Shown: piece by piece, positions 1 through 10,297 of the stretch
Layout: each line of letters opens with the position of its first letter
How positions within the stretch are numbered: position 1 is the first letter of the stretch
NCBI GenBank assembly: GCA_964036665.1
Contig: OZ038526.1
Location: 7,316,001-7,380,000, forward strand
Source of the DNA: Gordius sp. MW1
Lineage: Eukaryota > Nematomorpha > Gordioida > Gordea > Gordiidae
Reading direction: 5' to 3'
DNA length: 64,000 bases
Notes under the pieces: model-generated
Database searches by the model: none
Seen by the model: the letters and a program-made list of their open reading frames with translations, nothing else
What the model was told of the DNA's origin: nothing
Program-made: the position numbers and the translations under genes

Positions 1-295
1 CATGGCTGAGCGGACACTTAGAAGGGTTCAAGCGGGGAATTTAGTTAAAAATTTAGACCGGGCCGGGTTTGGGCAGAAAAATTTTAACAAATCCGACCTC
101 TGTTTGCGACCTCACAAATTCGGGACTAACGGGCAAATTTAATATTTCGGGCCGGGCAATTCGGGCAGCTTTAACGATTCGGGCGGGCCCGGGCGGACAC
201 TTAGATGGGTTCGGGCGGGCTCGGGCGGGCAGATTAATTATACAATCGGGCCGGGCCGGGTTCGGGCTGAAAAATTCTAACAAATCTGACCTCTG
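1..295. mobile_element. Partial CCCG-rich hAT-like MITE (family I)
   Basis: This GC-rich repeat belongs to the same family as the complete copies at 27734-28539 and 55150-55532. It ends at 295 with the terminus whose reverse complement is CAGAGGTCAGATTTG, and the other end lies beyond the window start. The base composition (runs of CGGGC and GGGCC) differs sharply from the AT-rich surroundings. It interrupts the integrase part of the minus-strand Gypsy copy. By analogy with the complete copies, the 8 bases at 296-303 should be one target duplication, but the partner is outside the window. Confidence 0.75.
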
Positions 296-2529
296 ATAGT
301 GTGTTTGTTGACCTTACACTTTTGACATTGAAGGCATCGTCTTGCCCATGACCGTACGTCTTTATTCATCTGTGGCCATACGAATCGTTTAGCAACCAGC
401 TTAAGGGTTCCACGGATTCCGGGGTGAGCGAGGTTATGAATGAGGTCGAACACCTTTCGCGTCATTGAAGTAGGTATAACCGGGCGTGGTGTGGCGCAGG
501 AGGTGTCACATTTAATCGTCAAATTTGAGCCGGGAATAGGAGAATCTGAAATTTTAAGCGACGAAAGTTGGTCGGGGTTGTAAAATTCTAATTCTTGTGA
601 TCTAGCTATCTGCTCTGAGGATATACTTTCAAGGTGAATGGTGTCTATGTCAACGCGGGACAAAGTGTCGGCTACGATATTAGTAAGGCCACTGATAAAC
701 CTAATATCTGACGTAAATTGCGATATGTAATCTAGATGTCTAGATTCTCGGGGGGAATACTTGTCAGGTCTGGAAAACAAGGCATGGGTCAAAGGCTTAT
801 GGTCGGTATAAACTGCAAAGTCACGACCTTCAAGCAGATGCCTAAAATGTTTTATCGATAAATAAATGGCAAGTAGCTCTCGTCCAAAAGTACTGTAACG
901 ACCTTGTGCCGGTGTAAGTTTTTGCGAAAAAAAAGCTATAGGGCTAGTTTCACCACATTTCGTTTGATTGAGAACGGCTCCGACAGCTGAATTTGAAGCG
1001 TCTGTTGTCAAAGAAAGAGTTGCGCCTTCCTCAAGGTGTGCCAAATGAGTAACGTCAGCCAGAGCTCCTTTGGCTTTCTCAAAAGCATCTATAGAGTCTT
1101 TCGTCATGACGATCGGCCCTTTCTTATCGTCCAGTAAGTCAGTTAGGGGCTTGAGTAGATGAGCACACTGAGGAATGAAACGGCGGTAAAAATTTAACAT
1201 GCCTATAAACCTTCTAAGTTGCGTCATAGATATAGGAATAGAAAATTTTTTTTTCGTTATAACTTTCTCTGGAAGCGGAGTTAAACCCGTCGAAGAAACA
1301 TTATGCCCCAAAAAGTCTATCGTATTTAGTCCCCACTGGCATTTGCTAGCGTTGATCTTTAAGTCATATTGTTTTAGTCGTGTGAATACCTGGCGGAGAT
1401 GATGAATATGCTCTTCCCTAGACTTACTAGCGATCAAAACATCATCCAGGTATGCAAACGTAAAAGGGAATCCTCGGAATGCTTGGTCTATGAAACGCTG
1501 GAACGTCTGAGCCGCATTCCGTAAACCGAATGGCATCCTTAAAAAATCATAGAGTCCAAACGGCGTTATTACCGCCGTTTTGTGAATATCCTCGGGGGCA
1601 ACGGGGATCTGATGATACGCCCGTATTAAATCAAGCTTGCTGAATATTGTGGTTCCAGCTAGGTTCATCGAGAAATCATGGATGTGGGGTAGGGGATAAC
1701 GATCCGGGATTGTCTGATTGTTTAGGTGACGATAATCTCCGCAGGGCCGCCAATCACCCTGAGTCTTTTTTGGGACCATGTGTAAAGGAGAGGCCCAGCT
1801 GCTTTGTGATGGTCGAATAATTCCAAGCTCTAACATATGTGCGAACTCCTCCTTTGCAATTGTCAGCTTTTCCAGGTTTAATCGCCGAGGTTTGGCGTAA
1901 GATGCCGGTCCTTTAGTGGGAATGTGATGCACGGCACCATGCGCCTGCTTTCTGTAATCCGGAGGTTTCATAATTTCGGGGAATTCATTTAATAAACTTG
2001 CGAATTCATTTTCTAACGGTTGGGAGTAAGACTGAATTCTTAGAGATGTCGTTGAGGTGGGTACACCATTTGATATTGTCGCTGTTTGTGGGTCAATCAA
2101 CCTTTTCCTTCTTAAATCTACTGTGAGATTGAAAAAATCGAGGAAATCCGCTCCCAAGATGGGTGTTTTTACGTCTGCGATCGTAAATATCCACCTGAAC
2201 CTTTTTCTTAAACCGAGATCAAGCGTTAAAGGAATTTGACCGTAAGTTTTGATACAGCTGTTATTGGCAGCTTGTAATTGAAAAGGGGCAGGTAGGGAAC
2301 GTTGATTTGATTTAGCTGGCAGGACGCTGATGTCCGCGCCGGTATCAACGAGCCAACGGTGTCCGGAAACTTTGTCAAAGATAAAGAATAAGCGACTACG
2401 ATGGATATGACCGAGCTCGGGCGTCGCCTTTCCCGGCTGGTCTAGGCGTTTGATGAAAATCGGGACGTGAAAGAGCAGGGAGGGGTACATTTTTTGGCGT
2501 TGTTTTTGAAATTTTTGTGGTACCAGCAC
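277..2529 (-). CDS. pol: Gypsy pol polyprotein, 3'-truncated
   Basis: A 750-codon open frame carries, in order, an aspartic protease ([11 protein letters not shown] near residue 63), reverse transcriptase with YLDD, RNase H ([13 protein letters not shown]) and the HHCC zinc finger of integrase (HPG...CLQCQKC). The frame then runs into the MITE at 1-295 and stops, so the D,D35E integrase core is missing and the polyprotein cannot be complete. The first residues are simply the overlap with gag. The true protein is probably made by frameshifting from gag, as in related elements. RT and RNase H are free of stops, which suggests moderate age. Confidence 0.88.
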   Translation of the reverse strand: MLVPQKFQKQRQKMYPSLLFHVPIFIKRLDQPGKATPELGHIHRSRLFFIFDKVSGHRWLVDTGADISVLPAKSNQRSLPAPFQLQAANNSCIKTYGQIPLTLDLGLRKRFRWIFTIADVKTPILGADFLDFFNLTVDLRRKRLIDPQTATISNGVPTSTTSLRIQSYSQPLENEFASLLNEFPEIMKPPDYRKQAHGAVHHIPTKGPASYAKPRRLNLEKLTIAKEEFAHMLELGIIRPSQSSWASPLHMVPKKTQGDWRPCGDYRHLNNQTIPDRYPLPHIHDFSMNLAGTTIFSKLDLIRAYHQIPVAPEDIHKTAVITPFGLYDFLRMPFGLRNAAQTFQRFIDQAFRGFPFTFAYLDDVLIASKSREEHIHHLRQVFTRLKQYDLKINASKCQWGLNTIDFLGHNVSSTGLTPLPEKVITKKKFSIPISMTQLRRFIGMLNFYRRFIPQCAHLLKPLTDLLDDKKGPIVMTKDSIDAFEKAKGALADVTHLAHLEEGATLSLTTDASNSAVGAVLNQTKCGETSPIAFFSQKLTPAQGRYSTFGRELLAIYLSIKHFRHLLEGRDFAVYTDHKPLTHALFSRPDKYSPRESRHLDYISQFTSDIRFISGLTNIVADTLSRVDIDTIHLESISSEQIARSQELEFYNPDQLSSLKISDSPIPGSNLTIKCDTSCATPRPVIPTSMTRKVFDLIHNLAHPGIRGTLKLVAKRFVWPQMNKDVRSWARRCLQCQKCKVNKHTIRGQIC

Positions 2530-3220
2530 ACGTCGCTGGCGTTATTATCATTAGGGGAAAGGGAGCGACGTGAGTTATAGGGGGGGGGGGAAAAAATTGA
2601 CGAGCAGGGGACCTGGCAGAATTTGCCGTTAGTTTCTGGACTTCCAGTGATAATTTTTCCACCATCTCTTTTAGGCTTAAAATTTCATTGTTAGTAGATA
2701 AGCTATGTATGGCGTTGCCCTGATTTGCCTCGGCGATCCGATCAGCCGTTTCAGCTAATTTTGACGTACATTGCTCAGTAGCGAAAACTGCGAGAATGTT
2801 GGTAAAATGGCTAGGCAATTTATTAAGCCACATCTGCTTAAAAATCTCGTCGTCCATGGTATAGTTTCCAATCAGCTGTTTCATTTGTCGCAGTAACTGC
2901 GAAGGGCGTTGATCCCCTAATTCCAAATTATTTAAAAGAATTAATTGTTGTTGATCGGAGTTTGAAGTACGGCGAATGATTGCTGATTTTATGTGTTCAA
3001 AAGCACCATCTTTGGTAATGTCCTCGAAGAGATCTTGTACTTCTGTACAAACGTTTTGAGGTAATGCCTCAAGTAGCAGGGCCAACTTACTCGCAGGCTC
3101 TCTTACTTTTCTAAGCTTGAATAATGTTTCTATCCTTGCGAACCAAGCTCTGGAATTATCAGCGTCAAAATTAGGGAGTTTAAAAAATACGTCGGGTTCA
3201 CCACTTTTGGGACCAGTCAT
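304..3220 (-). mobile_element. Truncated Ty3/Gypsy retrotransposon, CsRn1-type
   Basis: The gag and pol genes on the minus strand closely parallel the intact element at 8658-13300. The copy loses its integrase catalytic core where the family I MITE sits at 1-295. No LTR could be delimited. The side upstream of gag (right of 3220) holds a short tandem repeat and may be the decayed 5' LTR, but no tRNA-Trp primer site like that of the other copy is visible. The two copies are related at family level but clearly diverged. Confidence 0.85.
2396..3220 (-). CDS. gag: Gypsy gag, frame-broken near its zinc finger
   Basis: A 274-codon ORF begins at an ATG whose complement is at 3218-3220. The N-terminal 190 residues match the plus-strand gag (shared phrases such as [20 protein letters not shown] and [10 protein letters not shown]). 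This is the matrix/capsid-like region of CsRn1-type elements. The frame breaks at a run of about 11 G at 2580-2590. After it the expected CHCC zinc motif (CWYH...C...C) lies in another frame, so the annotated C-terminus is out of frame. Either a homopolymer indel inactivated gag or the run was miscounted during sequencing. Confidence 0.8.
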   Translation of the reverse strand: MTGPKSGEPDVFFKLPNFDADNSRAWFARIETLFKLRKVREPASKLALLLEALPQNVCTEVQDLFEDITKDGAFEHIKSAIIRRTSNSDQQQLILLNNLELGDQRPSQLLRQMKQLIGNYTMDDEIFKQMWLNKLPSHFTNILAVFATEQCTSKLAETADRIAEANQGNAIHSLSTNNEILSLKEMVEKLSLEVQKLTANSARSPARQFFPPPPITHVAPFPLMIITPATCAGTTKISKTTPKNVPLPALSRPDFHQTPRPAGKGDARARSYPS

Positions 3221-3268
3221 TGCTTAAGAATTGTTTTTATTAAATGACACGAATAATATAGAGATGAC

Positions 3269-3376
3269 AATTGGTGAATATTTGAATTGGTGAATATTTG
3301 AATTGGTGAATATTGAATTGGTGAATATTTGAATTGGTGAATATTTGAATTGGTGAATATTGAATTGGTGAATATT
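3269..3376. repeat. Short tandem repeat beside gag
   Basis: Seven copies of a 15-16 bp unit (aattggtgaatatttg, with a one-T-shorter variant as every third copy) form a higher-order 47-bp period. It lies just upstream of the minus-strand gag start. The LTR of the plus-strand element also contains short tandem units, so this may be part of the old 5' LTR. Confidence 0.8.
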
Positions 3377-4445
3377 AGCGAAGGAAGTAAGTAATAAAAT
3401 AAACAGCTGGTTTAGCACCAGGAATATAGAAGGTACATAATAAACGACGCGAATATACATATATGAACGATGCAGCTCGCCACAATATGATAGGAATTTA
3501 TGAAACCAAAATAACAACTATATGATATATTTATGCAAAGTTTATAATTAAGCAATTACAGTTCATTCTTAAAGTTGTCACAGCTAGTATGAATCTATTT
3601 ATAAGCTAAAATAAAGTTTGCAATTTAGGTGAGTTATACTATAATAAACAGGGGGGAAGCTGAAGTTTGGAAGCCATAAAATGTACGCTGTGCGAAGATG
3701 ATTATATATCGAGTTGAGTTTATTAAAATAATATTTTTGCTTTAGTTCAATTTGGGCTGGGCTCGAGCCTCGGATCGGGCTTCAGGCCCGACCGGAGCCC
3801 GAGGTCCGATTATTTATCAAATTCTGCCCGAGCCCGGCCCATCGGATTGGGGTCCCGTCACGTTGGCCTTTAAAAATATGTTTCCCGAGTAACGAATGTC
3901 ATTCGATGGTTAAGAGTTGAGGTTTAATAAGGATATCGATTCTTCTAATATTAACGAAACCTTAATGTCGCACCATATAATTAATGACCTTTGCCTTCCT
4001 AGTTAACGAGAAGCAGGCTTCCTACCTTCTTCCCCATAATCTAAGAAATTTTGTAAAATTGTGGTAAAAAATTAAGCTTCGTTTAGCCCCATACCCCGCC
4101 AATTATTATTAAGTGTATACAGTGCCCCTTTCCCTAAAAATCTGGCAGGGCACATGGCTTATAATATATAGCACTTTAAATATCATATATAGAGGGCACA
4201 AAATACATAGTCAACATTAAAGAATATTTTTGAGATTCCTTTTTCGGAAACTATATTAATATTTTAATAAAGTTAAGTTTTTATTTATACTTTTAAATTT
4301 TTATTATAAATATCATGGGCGCAGCTGGAGTATAGAGCAAATATCAACTTGTTTGGAAAAGGCAAAATGATGAATTCTATTATTATTTACCACTTTGTAA
4401 TATTTCATACGGATTAGGAGGTGGGAGGCAACTAAACGTTCCTTG
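3377..4445. other. Unassigned AT-rich DNA with one GC-rich patch
   Basis: No gene was recognised. About 3742-3858 is a GC-rich patch with inverted phrases (gggctcgagcc, gggcttcaggcccg, gcccgagcccggccc). It resembles the interior of other CCCG-rich MITEs here, but no terminal repeats or target duplication were found. The rest is AT-rich. Confidence 0.4.
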
Positions 4446-4453
4446 CCTTAAAC

Positions 4454-4888
4454 AAGGCCCGAACCCCTGAACCCGAACCGGGTAAAACCCGATGTTTTAC
4501 AGAACCCGAACACAAACCCGAACCCATTTTTAAAATACCCTTAAAAGCCGAACCCGATGAATACAAAAAAGGGTTCGGGTTTTTAATTCAAAATATATTG
4601 TGAATTGTATATCTCAGTTTTTTCTATCATGACAATGTAACGAAACCATACGATTGTAATTTCAATATTTTCATGTTTCCGGCATTTTTCATTCATTAAT
4701 CGATACTAATTATCTCAAGAATTATTTGTAAGTATTATATATATAATTGATATATTATAATATCTTGAACCCGAACCTGTACCCGAACCCGAAATCAATT
4801 CCTTAAACCCGAACACGAACCCGATTTCAAAATTTATGCCAAACCCGAACACGAACCCGATTTTATTTTGGGCGGGTTCAAACCCCTG
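4454..4888. mobile_element. AACCCG-rich hAT MITE (family II)
   Basis: The element is flanked by the perfect 8-bp duplication CCTTAAAC (4446-4453 and 4889-4896), as made by hAT transposases. The right end reads as the reverse complement of CAGGGGTTTGAACCCGCCC; the left end has decayed. Both flanks of the interior are built of (AACCCG)n-like hexamers separated by an AT-rich centre that also occurs in the copies at 5295-6596 and 29468-29912. No coding capacity. Confidence 0.88.
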
Positions 4889-4896
4889 CCTTAAAC

Positions 4897-5286
4897 CCAC
4901 TCTAATCCAGTTCGGCTATGTCTAGGGTTGTTATTCAGCGCGTCATTTAAGACCAGCACTGCTAAAAGGAGTAAACAGACTTAGTACCATCACCATTAAA
5001 AGAGTCTAGCGTGAGATGTCCTTCCCGAGTGTAAGTCCCTTTTTTACTGATTGCAGCCCCTATGGGCCTATATCTTAGATAAATTAATATGGAGCGTGTG
5101 CTGTTAATTTTATTGCGCCGCCATATGTGTCATATTTTCAAGCTACAGAGGCTTAGATTCTCTAAACATGACTGCAGAGCACACACACAGCATGTTGTTT
5201 ACAATAATACTAGCTAACACCCCATATCTAATGTCACATCCGGGTCTCTATGACAAAAGTATATTCTAGCTGTCGGTTTGCACAAC
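4897..5286. other. Unassigned spacer
   Basis: About 390 bp between two family II elements, with no recognised gene or repeat. Confidence 0.4.
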
Positions 5287-5294
5287 ACCCACAG

Positions 5295-6596
5295 CAGGGG
5301 GTTTGAACCCGCCCCCCAAAAAAACGGGTTCGTGTTCGGGTTCGTGTTCGGTTTAAGGAATTGGGTTCGGGTTCGTGTTCGGTTTAAGGAATTGGGTTCG
5401 GGTTCGGGTACAGGTTCGGGTTCAAGAAATTTTATTATACTAATAATACATTTTTCCCTTCAAAAAATTATTGAATAGTGATATTATTTTCGTTATCTAA
5501 CAATTTTATAGATTTAACCATATTTCTTCCATTGTCTATGTTATTGTATAAATATTTGTTATTTCATAAATGGCCATAACTTTTTTTATAATATTTTTAA
5601 TATTTCCCCCACTACCTTGGGTAAGTATTTCTTTCATTGCCAAGGTTCTTATTTGAATTTTACCATTATCAATGAATTGACAATTTATTCCTAAAATATT
5701 CCTATCCAATCTTGTTACAGCATCAATCTTTAGAGAAACAAGTCTCCCCTTTATTTCATTTTTTATACCTTCCCTGATTTTATAAGCAGTCTCCATAACC
5801 TTTTTCCGAATTATATTTGTATTAATGCATATTTCTTTATTCATACCCTTGAGAATAGGATTAAGAATCTTTCTAAACCCACTGTCATCTACACAAGTAA
5901 ATGGTCTCCCATTTAAAGTTACCATCTCAATAAGTCCTTCATATATTTGTTTCTCTGTAATCTCCACTTTGATTGTCAATTTTTCAAATATATTGTCTAA
6001 AGTTGACTCTTGATTGGATTTGAGTTTTTTCGGAGAAGGAGAAATACAAAGTGCCTTCTTTTCTTCTTTATATTTGTCAAAGAGAGTTGAATGAAATCTT
6101 TCTAAATGTTTTTCAAGATTGGTTAAATGTGTCCCTTTCATTTTTTTACCACAATCTATGGCAAGGCATTCTGAATTATTTGATAATGGAGATATTTTAT
6201 AATATTTCTTAATGGGGTTATTTTCCCTCACCATTTTAGACTATATACCATAACTAATATATATCAATTATATATATAATACTTACAAATAATTCTTGAG
6301 ATAATTAGTATTGATTAATGAATGAAAAATGCCGGAAACATAAAAATATTGAAATTAAAATCATATGGTTTTCTTCGTTTCGTTACATTGTCATGATAGA
6401 GAAAACTGAGATATTCAATTCACAATATATTTTTGAATTAAAAACCCGAACCCGAACCCTTTTTTGTATTTATCGGGTTCGGGTTCGGGTATTAAGGGTA
6501 TTTTTAAAAATGGGTTCGGGTTTGGGTTCGGGTTCTGTAAATCATCGGGTTTTACCCGGTTCGGGTTCACGGGTTCGGGTTCGGGACAAACCCCTG
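5295..6596. mobile_element. hAT element of family II with a transposase fragment
   Basis: The terminal repeats are CAGGGG(G)TTTG at the left and CAAACCCCTG at the right, both running into AACCCG-type hexamer tracts. The flanks cccacag (5288-5294) and cccacatg (6597-6604) are a near-perfect 8-bp duplication with one missing base. Unlike the 435-445 bp copies, this one keeps part of the transposase on the minus strand, so it is an internally deleted relative of the autonomous element. Confidence 0.82.
5536..6234 (-). pseudogene. hAT transposase N-terminus with BED zinc finger
   Basis: The 232-residue ORF starts at an ATG. Residues 23-48 show a BED-type finger (C23, C28, H43, H48). The following region (LNGRPFTCVDDSGFRKI..., IKGRLVSLKIDAVTRLDRNILGINCQFI) resembles the start of the hAT RNase H-like fold, and the D of KIDAVTR sits where the first catalytic Asp is expected. 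The ORF stops right after YTIT, where full-length hAT transposases continue for several hundred residues. The insertion domain and C-terminal dimerisation region are absent, so it is a truncated, presumably inactive copy. Confidence 0.8.
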
Positions 6597-6604
6597 CCCA
6601 CATG

Positions 6605-7457
6605 TCTTTAAAAAGGAGTCTATCAATATAGGTGTGGTTATTTTATGCACACCTTAATAACACTCTAGCAGACCCCTCGACGCATGCATTACATTACTAG
6701 CTATGTCCTTGAATATTAAAAATAAATTACTTTTTTTATACATATTAAATTTATGTAAGTTTGAGTTAAATATATGGAATTTATTTATATATGGAAATCG
6801 TGTTAGATATAACGCTTTTCATTGTAATCCATTATTTACATAAAAAGCATTTTTGAGGGTTTATATTGACTTGGGTTATCCCTATTTTAATCTGTTTTGG
6901 TAGAGCAAGAGTATATTAAAAGAAAATATTTGTCCTAATTTAAATGGTTTTTAGGCATCCGTCCGACACTTTCTAAGATAACCCAATCAAAATGAGAGGT
7001 AAAATAACTCTGCGCAAAATGTAATATATGTAAAATGTAATATATAGGCCAGGGTTAGGGTTATATTTAGTTATTTATTTGATAATATGTATTTATTTAT
7101 AAAATAGATATTATATATTTTGATATAACTTATTTTGTTTTAATTGTACATATTACATGCGTATAAATATGCGTGAAAACCGGTCTCAAAAGTGTCGGAC
7201 GCTTATACCCGAACCAATTTAAATAACTAGTTGTCAGCTGAGCATTTAGTGATAACAAATATACCGAACATTTTCAAATTTAATGGCATGCACTATTTAA
7301 AAGTGTTTATTATTTGATTAAAAAATTGTCTGGGTAACTTTATTCGTTGACAATTAATAAAATTAATAATTTAAATAAAAAATCATTATTTAAGAGTCCG
7401 AAATTGTGAAAAAATTAAAAAACTTTCGCCATAGGTTAACATTAAAATATAAATAGA
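6605..7457. other. AT-rich spacer with a small inverted-repeat element
   Basis: No gene. Within it, 6958-7203 is bounded by inverted copies of CGTCCGACACTTT (left) and AAAGTGTCGGACG (right), suggesting a decayed MITE of about 245 bp. No target duplication could be recognised. A short telomere-like gggttagggtt occurs near 7055. Confidence 0.45.
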
Positions 7458-7465
7458 CAAGCGTT

Positions 7466-7619
7466 CATGGGCGTAGCCAGCTTTAGATTAGGGGGGGGGC
7501 AGAACGTAAAATTTTTAATTTTTAAGTGTTTTTGCATTGAAATTTTTTTTTCGCCATTTAGGGGGGGGGGGGGGGGTAGCCGCCCCCCCCCCCCCCGCTC
7601 CCCCTTGGCTACGCCCATG
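7466..7619. mobile_element. MITE, family III (CATGGGCGTAGCCAG ends)
   Basis: Inverted ends CATGGGCGTAGCCAG and TTGGCTACGCCCATG are flanked by the perfect 8-bp duplication CAAGCGTT (7458-7465, 7620-7627), consistent with hAT mobilisation. The 154-bp interior has no coding capacity and is marked by long G and C homopolymer runs. Other copies are at 21125, 35442, 50088 and 50711. Confidence 0.92.
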
Positions 7620-8109
7620 CAAGCGTTATTAAAATACCAAACCGACAATTGATAAATTTTTTGTGTGGTTGAAACCAGATTTTATAATTTTGATGTTGAA
7701 ATAAAAATGTTATAAAATTTTTTTGAAAATTTCCCCCCCCCCCCCAGAGAAAATCCTGGCTACGCGTGTGGGTTGAATAGTCTATCTAGTCTATAAACCT
7801 AACACATAAGATACAAAAATCCCAAATGCCTTTTTTATTGAATTAATTTTGACAGAGTATTTGTTATAATGACTTTTATTTAAACCCTCACGCTAATAAT
7901 TTTGATTGAGCATGCAATAATTCAATGGACACCATATTTGATCTTTAACAAAAAAATCAATATTGTTTATGAAAATGCATGTATTGGCATTCATTAACAT
8001 GAAAAAATGTAAGCTTAAGCCTAAACCTAACCTGCCATATTGTTTCGTCTGTTTAAGGCCCTTAATCCATCTGCAATTGCTTTCAATGTTTATACATAGA
8101 CTAGAATCG
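7620..8109. other. Spacer with a degenerate family III end
   Basis: A decayed half-copy of family III lies at about 7730-7765 (a C run followed by tcctggctacgcg). The remainder is AT-rich with no recognised gene. Confidence 0.5.
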
Positions 8110-8657
8110 GGGTCAAAATAGCAGAATTATGAAAAAATAGCAGAAAAAGTCGGGGGGATGGAAAATGCGAAGCGCATAGACATTTTAGAATTATACGACC
8201 AAACAGCATATATTTAATTGTTATTTTCATGTCTTATTTTAAAGAATTTGTCTCATTTTTGAGCAAGAAGAGAATAAGTATACAAAATATAGATTTTAAT
8301 GCATATTTGGTTAGAATTTAAAAAATCTTCAAGAAGTGGGCAGGTACTGACCCTTGGTCAATATTCTTACATCAAAGCTAAGCTTTATACAAAAAAGCTA
8401 AGTCTTTAGGGTTAGCCATTGACTATAAAGTCAATAAAAATATATATAGTACAATAAGAAGCTTAATGGCTTTGCCATTTTTAAAGGAGCAGGATGTAAA
8501 ATCACAATTTTTGTCTTTAGATCATGAATCAAAGCAAATTAATAATCCCGTATTAGAAAAGTATATGAAATATATAAATGAGACATGGGTTGGTGAAGCA
8601 GCACGATTTAAGTATGAAATGTGGGGAAGATATGAAGAGACAAATCTCCCAAGAACT
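8110..8657 (+). pseudogene. MULE-like transposon left end and transposase relic, upstream half
   Basis: GGGTCAAAATAGCAG at 8110 is the same terminus seen at 13721 and, reversed, at the window end. From about 8382 a frame reads without stops up to 8657 and contains LMALPFL...YINETW...YEETNLPRT. This is characteristic of the C-terminal part of MULE-type transposases common in animals with FLYWCH-type proteins. A stop at 8379-8381, where the preceding CxFH-type segment should lie, shows decay. The frame is cut exactly at 8657 by the Gypsy insertion and resumes at 13305. Confidence 0.72.
8654..8657. repeat. 4-bp target duplication, left copy
   Basis: AACT immediately precedes the 5' LTR; the same AACT follows the 3' LTR at 13301-13304. 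Four to six bases is typical of Ty3/Gypsy integrases. Removing the element plus one copy restores the MULE frame. Confidence 0.9.
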
Positions 8658-8961
8658 TGTAGGATATTAAAATGCGAGTTGACGATAGAAATGTAGCGGA
8701 TTGTCAACTCCATATGTTATTATTATTACATCATTTCCACAAATCGCTTCATCCAAATATTGCATCACCATTCAAAACAAATCCATTCGCTTATACTTAT
8801 CATCGCGTATATCAAATATTATACTTATCATCGCGTATATCAAATACAATCCACTCGCTTATAACTATCATCGCGTATATCAAATATTATACTTATCATC
8901 GCGTATATCAAATACAATAATATTACCATACTCATCATTACCTACTTTTCTTAAAGTTAAA
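8658..8961 (+). repeat. 5' LTR
   Basis: It begins TGTAGGATATT and ends TTAAAGTTAAA. The second half consists of short tandem units with the core catcgcgtatatcaaata. It appears identical to 12997-13300. The 82- and 96-codon ORFs in it are present in both LTRs and resemble no protein. Confidence 0.95.
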
Positions 8962-8962
8962 T

Positions 8963-8972
8963 TGGTGACCCC
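8963..8972 (+). promoter_or_regulatory. Primer binding site, tRNA-Trp type
   Basis: TGGTGACCCC starts one base after the LTR and is complementary to the 3' end of eukaryotic tRNA-Trp. This primer is typical of CsRn1-clade elements. Complementarity ends after about 10 bases. Confidence 0.82.
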
Positions 8973-8975
8973 TCA

Positions 8976-9827
8976 ATGGACACAAACCTAACCCAAGATT
9001 CCCCCAGGGAAACAGATCCAGCGCAACTCGAAAGTGCCATTTTTTTCAAACTACCCCCTTTCAATCGCTTAAACCCCCGCCTTTGGTTTATCCAAATCGA
9101 AGCTCTGTTTACGATTCGACGGATAAGATCCGAGGCCTCCAAACTTGCATATGTGGTTGAATCCCTTCCACAAGAAGTGACCACTGAAATCCAAGACTTC
9201 TTGGAAAACATACCAGTGGAATCCCCCTATACTACAATTCGAGCAGCCATTTTAGATCGTACAACCAGGTCAGAGTCAGCAAGATTCCGCGAACTTCTTA
9301 CTAACGTAGAGTTGGGCGACCGTAAGCCCTCCCAACTTTACAGACACATGAAGGCACTCCTCGGTACAGCTAAAATGGACGAGGCTATTCTGAAACAGCT
9401 GTGGCTAGACAAATTGGACAGCAATATGACTAGCATTTTAGCCATTTGCGCAGGTGACCAGTCTCTATCCAAGCTAGCTGAATCAGCTGATAGGATTGCC
9501 GAGACATATCGCACCCCCCAATTATCAAATATCATTCCAAAGGCGAACAATGAATTGGAAATGCTCCGTGGCATGGTTGAAAAACTCAATCTGAGCATTG
9601 ACACATTACGCCAGGATCTCGACCAACAAAAACGACTCACAAGGGACAAATTTTCGCCTAGACGTTCTCAGTCACCTTCCAGACCCTCCACTGATGTTCC
9701 CCCTGACTGGTGCTGGTACCATCAGCAATTCAGGCACAAAGCCTCCAAATGCCAATCACCGTGTAACTACACTATGACCGCAGCGTCAAACCATTCGGCC
9801 AGCCAGGAACAGCGACGCCTGGTCTAG
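8976..9827 (+). CDS. gag: Gypsy gag protein
   Basis: A 283-residue ORF starts 3 bp after the primer site. Residues 20-175 are the capsid-like domain (FFKLPPFNRLNPRLWF..., ELGDRKPSQLYRHMK, LAESADRIAE). A CHCC zinc motif follows at C246, H249, C259, C263 (C-x2-H-x9-C-x3-C), the signature of CsRn1-type gag and unlike the CCHC knuckle of most Gypsy elements. The pol frame overlaps the last 61 bases (from 9767) in the -1 frame, so pol is probably expressed by -1 frameshifting. The particle protein assembles in the cytoplasm. Confidence 0.92.
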   Translation: MDTNLTQDSPRETDPAQLESAIFFKLPPFNRLNPRLWFIQIEALFTIRRIRSEASKLAYVVESLPQEVTTEIQDFLENIPVESPYTTIRAAILDRTTRSESARFRELLTNVELGDRKPSQLYRHMKALLGTAKMDEAILKQLWLDKLDSNMTSILAICAGDQSLSKLAESADRIAETYRTPQLSNIIPKANNELEMLRGMVEKLNLSIDTLRQDLDQQKRLTRDKFSPRRSQSPSRPSTDVPPDWCWYHQQFRHKASKCQSPCNYTMTAASNHSASQEQRRLV

Positions 9828-10297
9828 GCCTATCAAGGAGTCGCTTATTTTTTATTCTGGATAAATCTACTGGACTGCGTCTCCTTATAGACACTGGGGC
9901 CGAAATCAGCGTTATACCGCCTCCTCCCAACCATCATCTTAAACCCTCTCATATCTACCTGCAAGCAGCCAACACCAGCACCATCAAGACTTATGGTCAA
10001 AAATCCTTGGCACTGGATCTTGGTTTGCGCAGGAATTTCCAATGGGTATTCACAGTTGCTGATGTGAAAACGCCGATCATCGGGGCGGATTTCTTAAGCA
10101 ACTTCAATCTCCTCGTAGATATCCGACGACAGTGTCTGCTGGACCCCATTACCGCATTAAAATCGTATGGCCATTCCACTAACTCGAGTTTATATAATGT
10201 ACAACTCGCTATTAAAGTAGATTCTCCTGATTTTTTAAACTTATTAAGGGAATTCCCTGAAATTTATACCCCCCCCCTAATTACAAGGTTAACGTAA
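9767..10297 (+). CDS. pol: Gypsy pol, protease part
   Basis: This open frame overlaps the end of gag in the -1 frame and carries the retropepsin domain ([14 protein letters not shown], Asp codon at 9890; second motif [13 protein letters not shown]). It runs to a stop at 10295-10297 shortly after a run of 9 C at 10269-10277. The homologous sequence continues from 10279 in another frame, so a one-base length change in the C run has split pol. In the minus-strand copy at 277-2529 the same junction is continuous. Confidence 0.88.
   Translation, partial: LHYDRSVKPFGQPGTATPGLGLSRSRLFFILDKSTGLRLLIDTGAEISVIPPPPNHHLKPSHIYLQAANTSTIKTYGQKSLALDLGLRRNFQWVFTVADVKTPIIGADFLSNFNLLVDIRRQCLLDPITALKSYGHSTNSSLYNVQLAIKVDSPDFLNLLREFPEIYTPPLITRLT

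Noticed and set aside
8672-8991. Overlapping 82- and 96-codon ORFs, repeated at 13011-13306
   Set aside because: They lie in the LTRs and arise from their short tandem units; no protein similarity.
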